NCBI GenBank assembly: GCA_023055425.1
Contig: JALGPY010000003.1
Location: 75,057,491 to 75,121,490 of the forward strand
Direction: 5' to 3'
Source: Linanthus parryae
Taxonomy: Eukaryota; Streptophyta; Magnoliopsida; Ericales; Polemoniaceae
Length of the DNA stretch: 64,000 bases
How positions within the stretch are numbered: the stretch's first letter is position 1; every line of letters begins with the position of its first letter. The translations under genes were made by a program, and so were the position numbers. This document shows, piece after piece, positions 12,044 through 22,854 of the stretch. The notes under the pieces were generated by a model. That model did not search any database. It was not told the DNA's origin and worked only from the letters and a program-made list of their open reading frames with translations.

Positions 12044-12125
12044 GGTGCAGATTGTCTTTATCCAAAACCCAGGGTAGCTGAATGGAATTATGCCTATACT
12101 CAGGGGTGGTAAGTGTCTTTTACCC
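12044..12125 (-). repeat. MULE right terminal inverted repeat
   Basis: Inverted partner of 10239-10320. It is followed by the 9-bp flank TAAAGTTAA. Confidence 0.88.
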
Positions 12126-12395
12126 TAAAGTTAATCATCTTAATCAAGTCACGACAAGTCTTCTGGGATTCGACAACCCTATCTTTCACATTATTATGAC
12201 ACACAACGGCTATACACTTGTGGTTAGAATGTGTCAGCCTCCTGAGAAAGTGAATTAAGACATAGTTTAAATAGTAGATGATTTAATGTCAAAGTGTTCT
12301 GACTCAATTTCTGGCACTCGAATGGTTAGCTCATGTCCACCCGTTGGTGTTTCAAATTTCTCCACTATAGTCTTGTCACACTTTTTGTATGGCCT

Positions 12396-12575
12396 CTAAT
12401 TACTCTGCTCTTCTATGTGAGCAACTACTAGCTCTTGCATATAAGTTTCCATCTGTGTCAGAGTACATGCCATAGTTTTGATCATTTTACTACCACTCTG
12501 TATCCTTCTCTGATCTCTAAGTAGCTTATCTGAGTCTTCTAGTGAAGGCATAATTTCTCGAGAGATGCTAGACAT
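12396..12575 (-). pseudogene. Gag N-terminal fragment of ATH-3
   Basis: A minus-strand ORF from ATG at 12575 to TAG at 12396 (59 aa, starting MSSISREIMPSLEDS). After the stop the sequence stays readable: a stretch translating to VPEIESEHFDIKSSTI (about 12310-12263) resembles the conserved N-terminal Gag segment of Athila-type elements, where a phenylalanine-(E/D)-I-K motif recurs. It breaks off at 12237, where the ATH-1 LTR begins. This is the only visible gypsy-type Gag similarity in the window, and the match is from memory of the family pattern. Confidence 0.45.
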
Positions 12576-12733
12576 GCACTAGATATATGAAAACACAATT
12601 AAAATAAGAGTAAAATAAAAGATAATAGCAATTAAAGACAAGAAAATAAAGACTTTAAACTAACATCTAAACTAAGCAGTTAACCGTTAGTCCCTGACAA
12701 CGACGCCGAAATCATGACACGCGAATTGAAGCA

Positions 12734-14494
12734 TGATAACTCTCTATTAGAGTTATATTTTTGCATGTTTTATATTATTTTGTGTGATTTCCGGGTTGAT
12801 AATCCCAGTTTTACACTATGGTTAGAGAGAAAACATAGAAGTTAAGCTCTAGGAGTTACTTTGTGAATCCTAGTGTTTCTCGTATGATTTTATGTATTTT
12901 TGTCACGTTTGATCGCACGACTTGTGTTTCGTGTTGTTTTGACAGAAAACGGAGCTTGGGTGATGAAATGGAGATGAGAAACAGGAGTTGGAGATTATTC
13001 GGGAGCTAAAACGGAGAAGAAATCGTGAATAAAATGGTGAAAATACATGAGAGGGGAAGCAAGTGTCATTTAATCAAGTTTGCGTAATGACACTTTAACC
13101 CCCTCCCCATACTTAGTCAAAATTTGGAGTGAAAAGTGAGAAAACTCACTTGAGTTGGCGACCAGAGCTCCAGATCACGCAATCTGAATGTCAGATCGCA
13201 CAACTTGAAAAGAATGTCGTGCGATCTGCTGGAAAATTTTCTTATGGTCCTTACACCCAGATCGCACGACCAAAATGAGCAGATCGTGCGATTTGCTAGA
13301 GGTAGAGGCACGAGTTTGCTTGTTTTTTTTGCCAAACTACGTCTTTTTGTCTTGAGTTATTGCCTAACCTAGCTGGGAAATAAGTAATACACGTAAGATT
13401 GATTCAAGAGGGGGTTTTTCATCATTCTACAATTCACATTAGAGGAGGAGGACGACGAAGAAGAAGGAAGAAGGATCAAGAACTCCACTGGAGATCTAGG
13501 TTTTTCTACTTATTCTTCTTCTTTTAAATCTTCTACGGAGAAACTACTTAGCTTTGCTCGATTGATTTCAATTAGCTAAAATATTTTCTAGGCGTCTCTA
13601 TGAGAGCCTATGGTTTATGTAGACGAATGATTTTTCGGGTTTAGACTTCGTTTCATGCGTATAAGATTTGATCTATTGAATGAATGTTTAGTTTCTTGAA
13701 CTAGTTATTCATTCTCGTCTATTGACACGACGTGAACACGATTTCGTCTTCTTTGAAACTGGGTTTGTTCTTAGTTCATCTTCTTTCTTAATGTTAATGT
13801 TTATTTTAGTTACATATTCTTGTTCTAGGCTTAATCCTTGGCGTGAATGAGTGGTCAACCAGAAAAGCTAGTTAATTAGATGAGTGCACGATATTGACTT
13901 AGCCTCATTGTGATGAAAACTTGAATACAATCCCGAATCACCAATACCGCGAAGGAGAAGTGTTAGGATTGGCCTCAGTGGGTTGATTTGGTAGGTGAGA
14001 AGACTGTTTCGTGCAACGGTGGACCGAGAGGACCTGTTGTCGTGCATGTCGTTAGCCTACTAGAACTGACCGGTTGACATATGAGACTAGCATGAGATTG
14101 TAGTCAACCGAGACGTAGGATGACATGAGACCGATAGGAGATTGTCAGCGCAATTACCCGGCTTAACTAGAATAGGATTGACATGTTACGTAGATGAACC
14201 AAAATTCGTCTACTGCCTTAGGTGATCTAGAGAACGCCTAGTTTCTCCATATCCGATTATTAATAAAAATACAAAAATAGTAATTTAGTTGTTTGTTTCA
14301 ATTTCCAGTCACTTGTTTGAGGGTGACAAATCATTTAATCTCAATTCTTCCTTCCTATTACAATAATTAAATCTAATCCACTAATTAAATAATCTGAAGT
14401 CTGTCCTTGTGGGATAAAAAGAACTCAGGGTTGAAATACCACCCCTATATTACTTGACCGTGTACTTGCGCATACACGCTAAGAAATCACGTCA
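12734..14494 (+). repeat. 5' LTR of ATH-2
   Basis: 1761 bp, TGATAACTCT to GTCA. A perfect 8-bp hairpin lies at its start (ATAACTCT/AGAGTTAT). A cluster of GATCGCAC/GTGCGATC palindromic words is at 13170-13310. It closely matches 26015-27750 throughout. Confidence 0.9.
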
Positions 14495-14500
14495 AGTTTA

Positions 14501-14518
14501 TGGCGTCATTGCCGGAGA
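14501..14518 (+). promoter_or_regulatory. Primer binding site of ATH-2
   Basis: TGGCGTCATTGCCGGAGA, six bases after the LTR end. It differs in three positions from TGGCGCCGTTGCCGGGGA of ATH-5, the form used by Athila/Tat elements (Asp tRNA, from general knowledge). Confidence 0.75.
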
Positions 14519-14664
14519 AAACGGTAGATTGTTTAGTTATGAATTAGTTTAGAGTAATTTTATTTTAGTTTAGTTATATTTTTGTTTTATTCTTTATCTC
14601 TTTGCTTCACGGGTCTTGTGAGTCTGTTTTCTTAGGATCGCATGAAGCAAGAGCTATTCTAAGC

Positions 14665-14895
14665 ATGTGGAGCGAATACTATTATTCGGGTTACCCCTGC
14701 TGTTTCTACTGCAAGGGTAACCATGGAGAAGATGACACATGCATAAGTTGGTGCTATCGATGTGGCATTTGGCACAATAATAGAGACCCGTGCCGTGTTC
14801 ATGTTCCCCAGCTTCATCAGCACCACCAAGAGGATTCAGGTACAAGTTTGGAATACTTGAGGGAGATGGTGGATAGGAATACAAAGCAAGTATAG
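14665..14895 (+). pseudogene. Zinc-knuckle-like ORF of ATH-2
   Basis: A 76-codon ORF from ATG 14665. This ATG sits in the same CTAAGCATG context as the ATH-5 ORF start at 56930, which is why I prefer it. Residues about 11-45 contain CFYCKGNHGEDDTC followed by CYRCGIWHNNRDPC, two cysteine/histidine clusters resembling paired zinc knuckles. The stop is TAG; the same frame stays open for about 50 more codons to another TAG at about 15052. The likely role is a Gag-like nucleic-acid-binding protein, inferred from the clusters alone. No counterpart of the clusters is seen in ATH-5. Confidence 0.4.
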
Positions 14896-15306
14896 GAACT
14901 AGCGTTGTCAGTAGGAAGGTTATCAGATACGCAAAAGCCACAAACAGAATCCTTGCCATATGACATTGGGCCCCAAATTAAGCATCCATTATCGCCACCA
15001 AAAGAAGACAACTTGGATGAACCTCACTGGCTACCAGCAATGCGAGAGATGTAGAATCAATTCAGGGCTAAAATGGAGCAAGAACAATAAATTCATCGCA
15101 AGCTACGATAGTGGAAGAAGAGATACATGAGCCGACAAAAGAATGCAGTGTCCATGACCCAGTGGTGGACTCTACCAATTATGAGGATTCATACTCCGAT
15201 TCATACTAGGGTGGACCTGTGTGTCCAATATGGGAGGACCTGCCGTATTGCAATCCAAAACCGCAGACACTCTCACATCCTTGGCATGAATGGGAAGAAA
15301 CCATAA

Positions 15307-15657
15307 TTGGAAGCTTGTGGGGTGCGAATGATGAAGCTGATGAATAATTTGTGGCCATTACTACTGAGGACTCGGAAATCAGCAAGTGGGGGTGTGGATG
15401 AACTGCATGTGTCGTTTGAAGAGCATATAGCCCCAAAGAGGTACTACTGGGATGAGTTTATGGATAAAGACACATTCGATCTCATTAGTACAACATGGAA
15501 GATGATCAAGAAGATAAATTCTAAGATGAAAATAGTTAGCTTCTACAACTCTCCACCATCTGGACAACACAGGGGTGCACGAGAAGTTCTAGAAAAGAGA
15601 TGGTGGAAGAAGAAGAAGTGGAGGGATAAAGCTGCTTCCACAATCCTTTTCGGTTGA
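15307..15657 (+). pseudogene. Gag-like ORF tail of ATH-2 (EKRWWKKKKW end)
   Basis: A 116-codon open frame, probably joined from decayed pieces upstream. Its last 25 residues include LEKRWWKKKKWRDKAA, shared with ATH-5 (EKRWWKKKKWGENLL) and, more degraded, ATH-1. Conservation of this basic, tryptophan-rich tail across otherwise diverged copies suggests it was under selection. ANG-1 inserted about 170 bp downstream. No family recognised. Confidence 0.4.
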
Positions 15658-15829
15658 GGTAACCGGTTCGGGACGTCAAACTTAAATTACAAGCGATGCT
15701 TGGTAGGAAACATAATGTAGAGTAGGATGTTATTTGCTTTATTTCTATTTTAGTTCCCCATACCTGATTTTGAGAGAGAGAGAGACTGATGAGTTATTTA
15801 GTGTTTGCAGGTGATGTTTAGCGAGAAGT

Positions 15830-17255
15830 TGTTGGAATAGGTGCCCTAGAGGCAATCTATATTAGTATGAACAATGTATTTTGGCTAGAATATTCATTTA
15901 TTAATTATTGTGATATTTAATATAATGAATTCCTTAGATGCAATGTGCTGTTTATCTTAAATATCCCTAGTCCATTATATTGATTAATAGGACGATCAAA
16001 TATAGACTAGTATGTGTGTAGATTGATATGGAGATATCAAGTCTAACACATGGTTATGCATTAGGGGTAATGGCATACTGGATTGACCCACGACGAGGAG
16101 GATATATTAGATTATGTTAAAGTCACAATCGCTTCTCGTAGTGCTAATATAATTGCAATCCTTAGACTTGAAGTCACTAGATACTCTCGTTGTGGAATAT
16201 CATGCTTTGATGTTATCAAACGTTACACCGTAACTGGGTAATTATAAAGGTAGTTATCGGTCATGACAGGAAGCAAGCTTAGAGATCGTAGTGATGTAGA
16301 GAGGATTTGTCCCTCCCACATAATGGGAGCAAATATCCACGGCCACTCGAGGAATGGTGCTTATTGAATGTCTGGCCAGACTCAGATAAATCAATATGGA
16401 GATATTGATTTTATCTTCTTGCATTAGCATATTCCCAGGATCGAGGAACTAAGGATTGGATATACGAGTGTGACTATTTATGTCTCATTTCCAATCCGGA
16501 TATGGAGACAAAGGGATAGTGCAATGTATGATATTGGGCACAAAAGGTTTGTTGGGATCACTGACTTATTTCTATTAGTTGGGTGGCATGGATGTGTTGC
16601 TAGACACCGCTCCATGTTAGTAATTAGTTACTACCAACTAAGTAGAAACCTATGGGGTCACACGTCAAATAGAGTTGAACTAGATTTGGGATTAATTAAT
16701 ATGATTAATTAATGAGAAGGATCACATTGCAACACCTTGCAAACTTAGTGGGACTAATATGCAAGGAAGGGACTAATCCAAGTTGATATAGAACTAGGAA
16801 GGGCCTTTATGTAGTTAACAAGGAGTTGTTGGACAATATAAAGGATGCTCTAGCTTCCTTCCCACAACTAATGCTCATAACATAAGTGAGTGGGAGATAT
16901 AGCAAAATAGAGAGCAAGAGACAAGCTAAAGAGGCCGAAGCCCCCTTAGCCGTCCCCTACCCGTCGGCCAAAAGAGAGGGCCAAACCCCTCTCTTGTCCT
17001 CGTTGCGTGATTCGTTCTTCCCTCTTCCTCCGGTCCGCTAGCACTAGGAGAAGGAAGAATCTAGATCTCACCTCTAGACATGGATCAACAGTAGGGACGA
17101 GGACATTATTCTTCGTGTGATCTCCCGAACCAAAAGGTACACATCTTCTATGCCTTCATCATGTTATGAATGTCTCTTCCTGTGATCCTTGGTGGGCTTT
17201 GAGTATGAATTAAATTTGTGTTATTCCGCTGCGTTACCTACGTCAAAACCCAACA
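15830..17255 (+). repeat. 5' LTR of ANG-1
   Basis: 1426 bp, TGTTGG to CCAACA, nearly identical by eye to 22855-24284. The TATA region (16836-16842) reads AATATAAAGG against CTATATAAAGG in the 3' LTR, so this promoter copy has a substitution. A small ORF at 16470-16712 recurs in the other LTR and is not considered a gene. Confidence 0.95.
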
Positions 17256-17989
17256 GCGGTATCAGAGCCACATGTCGTAGTGCATATCATGATTTTATGT
17301 GTTACGATTTCAGTTTTTACACAGTTTTATTCATATTACGCGAAACTGAAATTAATTGGCATAGTAGATGCAATAAACAAGATCTAATTTAACATTGGAT
17401 TTGTAAAATAGTGAGTTTAATCACATAGGATTTGAGGAATTTTGGATCTAGAACTAAGATTTTGGCCCATTCTTGGAAAAGGGGTTTTTCAAGTATGGAA
17501 ACAATTAAACTTGGGCATCAAGGCAAAAGGGTGTTTTGGAAACAACCCAATAAAGGAAGGAATTGTTTTTGGAAACAATTCCATGGGAAGGAGCGGCCCC
17601 CACAAGGGAACCGCCCCTCCCTTGCTTTCCGTCCAAGACACACGGCCCAAGGGGGCCGGCGCACCCTAGCGCACGGCCTAGCCGTGTGGGCTAGGGGCCG
17701 ACCGGCCCAGGCCTAGTGTGGCGGTTCCTTGGTTGGTTCGGCCATTCCCTTGGTGAACTTCTTGGACCGTTTTGACCCTACTATATCCAAAACAACTAAA
17801 ATTGAACAAGCGCGTTGGTTTTAACTGTATTATGTGCTTTTTTGCATGGTGGATGGATATGGCCTAGGTTGTGGATGTTTTATGTTTTTGTGGTTTGGTT
17901 TACGGCCTGCGAGCTGATCAAATTAATGTAATAATTAATTAGGTTTTACGGCCTGAGAGTCGTTTTCTCCTCAACATGTGAGGCTCTAT

Positions 17990-18053
<64 letters not shown>

Positions 18054-18986
18054 TTATTTATTTATTCTAGATGTTAGGCTAGAATTAGAAATATTTAGAT
18101 GATAGCCAAGAGCATGGGGAAGAAGACTGGAGAACCAAAGAAGCCAAAAGACGACGAGGACTCCCTACCCTAGGCGCGCAACTGTCGTGGAGCACATGGA
18201 GCTGAGCTTGTCACTTTAGAGCAAATAGATATTATCATTGGCTTGGTAATATATTAGTCTAGGATATCAATGCCACGTTTTTTTTTGCCTTTTTGTGAAT
18301 GTTTATTATTTATGTATTGTTACTTATTTTTGTGTGTATGGAAATACTAGAAAAACGTTAACAAGATAATAATAAACAAAGATGATCTTTTATTGTGGAT
18401 TGCCCAATCCAAATAAGTAGATCATGCTGATTGGATCAACCAAACAAATTAAGAATGATTAAATCCCTCAAATAAGTATTGAGTTTTGCCTTCTCATGCC
18501 TAAACACCCATCATGATTAGGGTTTATAAAAATTTGGGCTTGCCAAAGCAAGGCAATTTTAATTTATCATGGTGTGTTGCGGACGACAGAAGCTAGTAAT
18601 GTGTTTATGTTGAAGCAAGAGGTTGGAAGCAACTAGGTAAGAATCAATTGGATTGATGAACCTAGAGGCATGACAATTAGGTGTTATCAAAGAATAAAGA
18701 ATATTGAGTTATTCACTAATTGGACCAAGAGTTGCATAGGATGCAATTGGAATGGTTCCTACCTAAATAACCAATTCTTGGATGACTTGCCAAAGCAAGC
18801 TCAAGAAGAAGTGTAAAAGGGATCTTGAGCCTACTAGAAAATATAATGATATTTTCCGCATTAATGGTGAGCTATTAATTCGAGAAAAATAGTGGGAGCT
18901 ATATTTAATGATCTAGCCATTATTGAATATAGTTAAATTATTCAAAAATACTAAAATTGCACATTTCTCGTTTTGTAGAATTCCAA
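17256..18986 (+). other. Untranslated leader of ANG-1 with PBS
   Basis: The PBS (17257-17269, cGGTATCAGAGCC) opens a 1.7-kb leader with no significant ORF. It includes a GC-rich block (17585-17715, many GGCC words), a (TTTA)n microsatellite (17987-18066) and A/T-rich remainder. Just before the gag ATG there is a pyrimidine tract ending TTTTGTAG, conserved in ANG-2 and ANG-3. Long structured leaders are known in BARE-like elements. Confidence 0.8.
17987..18066. repeat. (TTTA)n microsatellite
   Basis: About 19 TTTA tetranucleotides in the ANG-1 leader. The equivalent place in ANG-3 (about 61955-61975) has only a few, so the expansion is specific to this copy. Confidence 0.95.
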
Positions 18987-21900
18987 ATGGCAAACAACAA
19001 CGCATCGACTTCATCCCTGCGATTTGTCCTTCAGAAGGATAAACTGTCTGGAAAAAATTTCCTTGACTGGTATAGAAACTTAAGGACTGTCCTTAAGCAA
19101 GAAAAGAAGCTGTACGTCTTGGACACTCCAATTCCAGCCCCACCACAGGATGAGTCTGTTCTAGCAGATGTAAGGGCACGTCAGAAACATATTAATGATT
19201 CTAACGACGTGACTTGCCTCATGCTCTGCACCATGACTGCTGAGCTCAGAAGCAGCACGAGTACATGGAGGCCTATGATTTGATCATACACTTGACACAA
19301 TTGTTTCAGGAACAGGCAAGGCATGAGCGATATGAGGTGTCCAAAGCATTCTTCAAAAGTAGTCTTGCAGAAGGGAATCCAGTGGGGCCTCATGTACTCT
19401 GAATGATCGGGCACATTGAGAACCTTGAGAGTCTCGGATTCCCACTTAGCCAAGATTTGGCTACTGATCTATTCTTGCAATCGTTTCCTGACAGTATAAT
19501 CAGTTCATCATGAACTAAAACATGAACGAGATCAGTAAGACTCTGCCAGACTTGTTGAACATGCTGAAGATAGCTGAACAGAGCATCAACAAAGTCAAGG
19601 GCAAAGTCATAATGATGGTGCATAAGAGGAAGGGCAAAGGAGTTGCCTCTACTTCCAAAGGAAAGCGCAAGAAAGTTGCAAAATCCAAGGAAGCCCTAAA
19701 GCCTAGTGGGGGCGTGGCTAAAGGTGAATGTCACTACTGTAGCCAGCCGGGTTACTGGAGGAGGAATTTCCCTAAATATCTGGAGGATAAGAAGATTAGA
19801 ATAGTGATTCCACCACCACCAGGTATTTATGTTATATACGTCAATCTTTCTATTTCTTCATCTTGGGTATTGGATACTGGACGTGGTTCTCACATTTGTC
19901 GAAATGTGCAGGATTTGAAAAGAAGTAGAAGATTGGCTAAAGGGGAGATAGATCTACGCGTCGGGAATGGAGAAAGAGTTGATGCATTAGCTGTAGGCGT
20001 TTATGATCTATCTTTGCCTTCTGGACTTATTTTAGAATTAGACAATTGGTTTTATGTGCCTGCTATGAGCAGAAACATTATTTCCATTTCTTGTTTGGAC
20101 GAGAAGGGTTTTTCTATTTCAATAAAGGACAAGTGTTGTTCCATTTATTTTGATAGTATGCACTATTATAGTGCGCATTTGTATAATGGATTGTATATCC
20201 TAGATCCAAATAGTCCAATCTATAACATAAATACTAAGAGGATTAAAACTAACGATTTAAATCCTACATATCTATGGCACTGTCGTTTAGGCCATATGAA
20301 TGAGAAACACATATCTAGACTCCAGAAGGATGGACTTCTAGACTTATTTGAATTGGAATCATATGAGACATGCGAATCTTGTTTATTGGGAAAAATTACA
20401 AAGTCCCCTTTCAATAAGAAAGGTGAGAGGACTAGTGAGTTATTGGCACTCATACATAATGATGTATGTGGGCCGTTCCCCACGCCTGCCAGAGGTGGTT
20501 ACACCTACTTCATTACGTTTGTTGATGATTTCAGTAGATATGGATTTGTATACCTTATGAAGGCCAAATCCGAATCCTTTGAATTGTTCAAAGAATTCAA
20601 GAATGAAGTAGAGAAGCAACTTGGTAAAAGTATTAAGGCTCTACGATTGGATCATGGAGGATAACACTTAATCAAAGAGTTTGATGTGTATCTTAGAGTG
20701 TGTGGGATAGTATCACATCTCACTCAACGCGGAACGCCACAATGGAATGGCGTGTCCGAGAGGAGGAATCGCACACTATTGGATATGGTGCGATCTATGA
20801 TGTCTCAAACAGATCTTCCAATATCATTTTGGGGACATGGTCTAATGACGGCAGCTTTTACCATTAACCGTGTTCCATCCAAACAGTCATGAAGACACCA
20901 TATGAGATATGGTCTGGGAAGCGTCCCATAGTGTTGTTTTTGAGGATTTGGGGCTGCGATGTCTATGTAAAGCGTTTAAAAGCAGACAATCTCGGCCCCA
21001 AAGCGGATAAGTGTAAATTTGTGGGATATCCTAAGGAGACGAAATGATATTATTTCTACAATCCCACCGAGAACAAAGTGTTTGTAGCTCGGACCGACGT
21101 GTTTCTAGAAAGAGAGTTTGTCTCTAAAGAAGCAAGTGGGAGGGCTGTAGAAATTGAAGAAATTCAAGAACCACAAATCACTGAACTGATGATGGAACAT
21201 GAGCAGGAACCGTAAGTTTTTGTGGAGGAACCTGTTCATGTAACACAGGAACTCCGTAGGTCAGGAAGGGTGCGTCATGAGCCAGAGAGGTACGGACTTC
21301 TTGTGACTGAGCCCGATGATGTACCACTCATGGATGATGAGTCTGCAACCTACGGGGAGGCCATGAAAGACCCATACTCCATGAAGTGTCTAGAAGCCAT
21401 GAGATTCGAAATGGATTCCATGTACACCAACAAAGTATGGAATTTGGTGGAACCACCCGAAGGGGCTCGACCCATAGGGTGAAAATGGTTCTTCAAGAAG
21501 AAGACCGACATGTATGGAAAGTTAGTTGCCTATAAAGGGCGATTGGTAGCCAAAGGATATAGACAGATTCATGGTATTGAATAAGATGAGACCTTTTCAC
21601 CAGTCTCCATGACTAAATCCATTCGAATCCTACTTCCTATTGCAGCATACTATGACTATGAGATTTGACAAATGGATGTCAAAACAGCGTTCCTTTATGG
21701 GAACCTCCTCAAGGACGTGTACATGAAACGACGAGAGGGTTTGAGGATCCAGAGAATGCCAATAAAGTTTGTAAGCTGCAAAGGTCCATTTATGGATTAA
21801 AGCAAGCTTCTAGGAGTTGGAATCGACATTTTGATGACGCGGTCAAAGAGTTTGGCTTCATCAAGAACGAAGATGAGCCTTATGTTTACAAGAAGGTTGG

Positions 21901-22840
21901 TGGGAGCTCTGCAGTGTTTCTGGTCTTGTATGTGGGAGCTCTGTAGTGTTACAGCCTATATACTTGGTATAAAGATCTATAGGGATAGATCTAGTAAGCT
22001 GCTCAGCCTAAGCCAAAGTACATATATAGACAAGGTGTTGAAGAGGTTCAACATGCAAGATTCCAAGAAGGGATTCTTGCCCATGTCGCATGGAGTCACT
22101 CTTTCTAAGAATGACTATCCCTCCAATGAGATTGAGAAGGACCACATGAGTAGGATACCCTATGCTTCGGCCATAGGATCCATCATGTACGCCATGTTGT
22201 GTACTAGACCAGACGTATCATATGCGTTGAGTATGGTGAGCAGATATCAGTCCAATCATGGTGAGATTCACTAGATTGTTGTCAAGAACATCCTAAAGTA
22301 CTTGAGAAGAACTAAGGATGCGTTCTTGATATTTGGAGGTAAGGAAGAGCTAATTGTAATCGGTTACACTGATGCAAGCTTCCAAACCGACAAAGATGAC
22401 TACATATCGCAGTCTGGATACGTGTTTTTCCTGAATGGAGGAGCTGTGAGTTGGAAGAGCTCCAAACAAGGGACAGTTGTTGATTATATAACAGACGCTG
22501 AGTACATTGCTGCTGCGGAAGTAGCAAAAGTGGCAGTTTGATGAAGAAGTTTATCACTGAGCTCGGTGTGGTCCCTAGCATCGTGGATCCCATAGATTTG
22601 TACTGTGACAACTCTGGGGCGATCGCACAAGCTAAGGAACCAAGATCACACCAGAAATCAAAGCATGTACTTAGGAGATTCCATCTTATTCGTGATATGA
22701 TCGATCGAGGAGATGTGAAGATGTGCAAGATTCCAACGTATGACAATATTTCGGATCCGCTCACAAGACCACTTCCGCAGCGAAAGAATGAAGGGTACGC
22801 GAGATCTATAGGCATACGAGATGAACCAGATTGGCTCTAG
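18987..22840 (+). pseudogene. gag-pol of ANG-1, inactivated
   Basis: The start is ATG 18987 (MANNNASTSSLRF), shared in position with ANG-2 and ANG-3. Gag is frameshifted near 19255. The frame 19522-20664 holds a CCHC knuckle with two ligands changed (CHYCSQPGYWRRNFP), the protease (LDTGRGSH, 19870), GAG-pre-integrase (WHCRLGH, about 20271) and the integrase start (VCGPF, FVDDFSR). It stops (TAA) next to the second catalytic Asp region (LDHGG). Further pieces: the integrase third motif (NGVSERRNRT, 20686-20892), RT (21222-21946), and RNase H with CDNSGAIA (22302-22840). The RT YVDD box is deleted near 21930. At least four stops or frameshifts follow 20664. Product if intact: capsid, protease, integrase, RT and RNase H in Ty1/copia order. 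Confidence 0.92.
21890..21965 (+). other. RT active-site deletion with duplicated filler
   Basis: The sequence GTGGGAGCTCTGCAGTGTTT at about 21901 recurs about 31 bp downstream as GTGGGAGCTCTGTAGTGTTA. Translation runs FLVLYV then jumps to YILGIKI, so roughly 30 codons containing the YVDD catalytic box are missing. The duplication at the junction looks like templated filler from break repair. Confidence 0.8.
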
Positions 22841-22854
22841 TGCAAGTGGGAGAC
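22841..22854 (+). promoter_or_regulatory. Polypurine tract of ANG-1
   Basis: TGCAAGTGGGAGAC lies between the pol stop (TAG 22838-22840) and the 3' LTR; GTGGGAGA is the purine core expected for Ty1/copia. Confidence 0.8.

Larger units (their letters stand above)
10239..12125. mobile_element. Non-autonomous Mutator-like element (MULE)
   Basis: The ends are 82-bp inverted repeats (10239-10320 and 12044-12125). They start GGGTAAAAGACGCTGACCA and end TGGTAAGTGTCTTTTACCC, about 85% alike by eye. The flanks are TAAATTTAA (10230-10238) and TAAAGTTAA (12126-12134), 8/9 identical, the 9-bp duplication typical of MULEs. No transposase is encoded. The interior is strongly strand-asymmetric (C/A-rich on plus, 10800-11560). 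Near the right end on the minus strand there is a leader-like stretch with a telo-box (AAACCCTAAT) and CT-rich tract. A TAA trinucleotide duplication (Harbinger type) also fits the flanks but leaves a worse restored target. Confidence 0.8.
3062..12236 (+). mobile_element. ATH-1: Athila/Tat-like non-autonomous element, 3' part
   Basis: This is the internal 3' region and 3' LTR of a Ty3/gypsy-type element on the plus strand. It is interrupted by a solo LTR (3184-6405) and by a MULE in its LTR (10239-12125). The noncoding 3' region (about 6870-8710) aligns by eye with ATH-2 (24285-25998) and ATH-5 (58432-59710). A PPT (GTGTGGGGGTATT) precedes the LTR. The LTR ends TGTCA at 12236 and abuts the ATH-3 internal region. 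The 5' LTR is not visible, probably left of SIRE-1. No pol motif is present. The Athila assignment is inferred from the relatives' PBS. Confidence 0.65.
8732..12236 (+). repeat. 3' LTR of ATH-1, split by a MULE
   Basis: The LTR parts are 8732-10238 and 12126-12236, about 1.6 kb after removing the MULE and its TSD. The LTR starts TTATAACTCC (family TGATAA) with a terminal hairpin (ATAACTC/GAGTTAT). It ends ACACTTGTGG...TGTCA, matching the ATH-5 LTR end. Reading across the insertion restores similarity to ATH-5 (CTTGCCCACA ... TCATC), which proves continuity. Confidence 0.75.

Noticed and set aside
10239..12125. PIF/Harbinger element with TAA duplication
   Set aside because: TAA does flank both ends, but the 9-bp near-match and 82-bp TIRs fit a MULE better and restore the LTR target with fewer gaps.
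16470..16712. 80-codon ORF repeated at 23394-23738
   Set aside because: Both copies are in the same place of the two ANG-1 LTRs; the duplication is the LTR pair, not gene conservation.
22312..22815. 167-codon minus-strand ORF
   Set aside because: Antisense shadow of the RNase H region of ANG-1.
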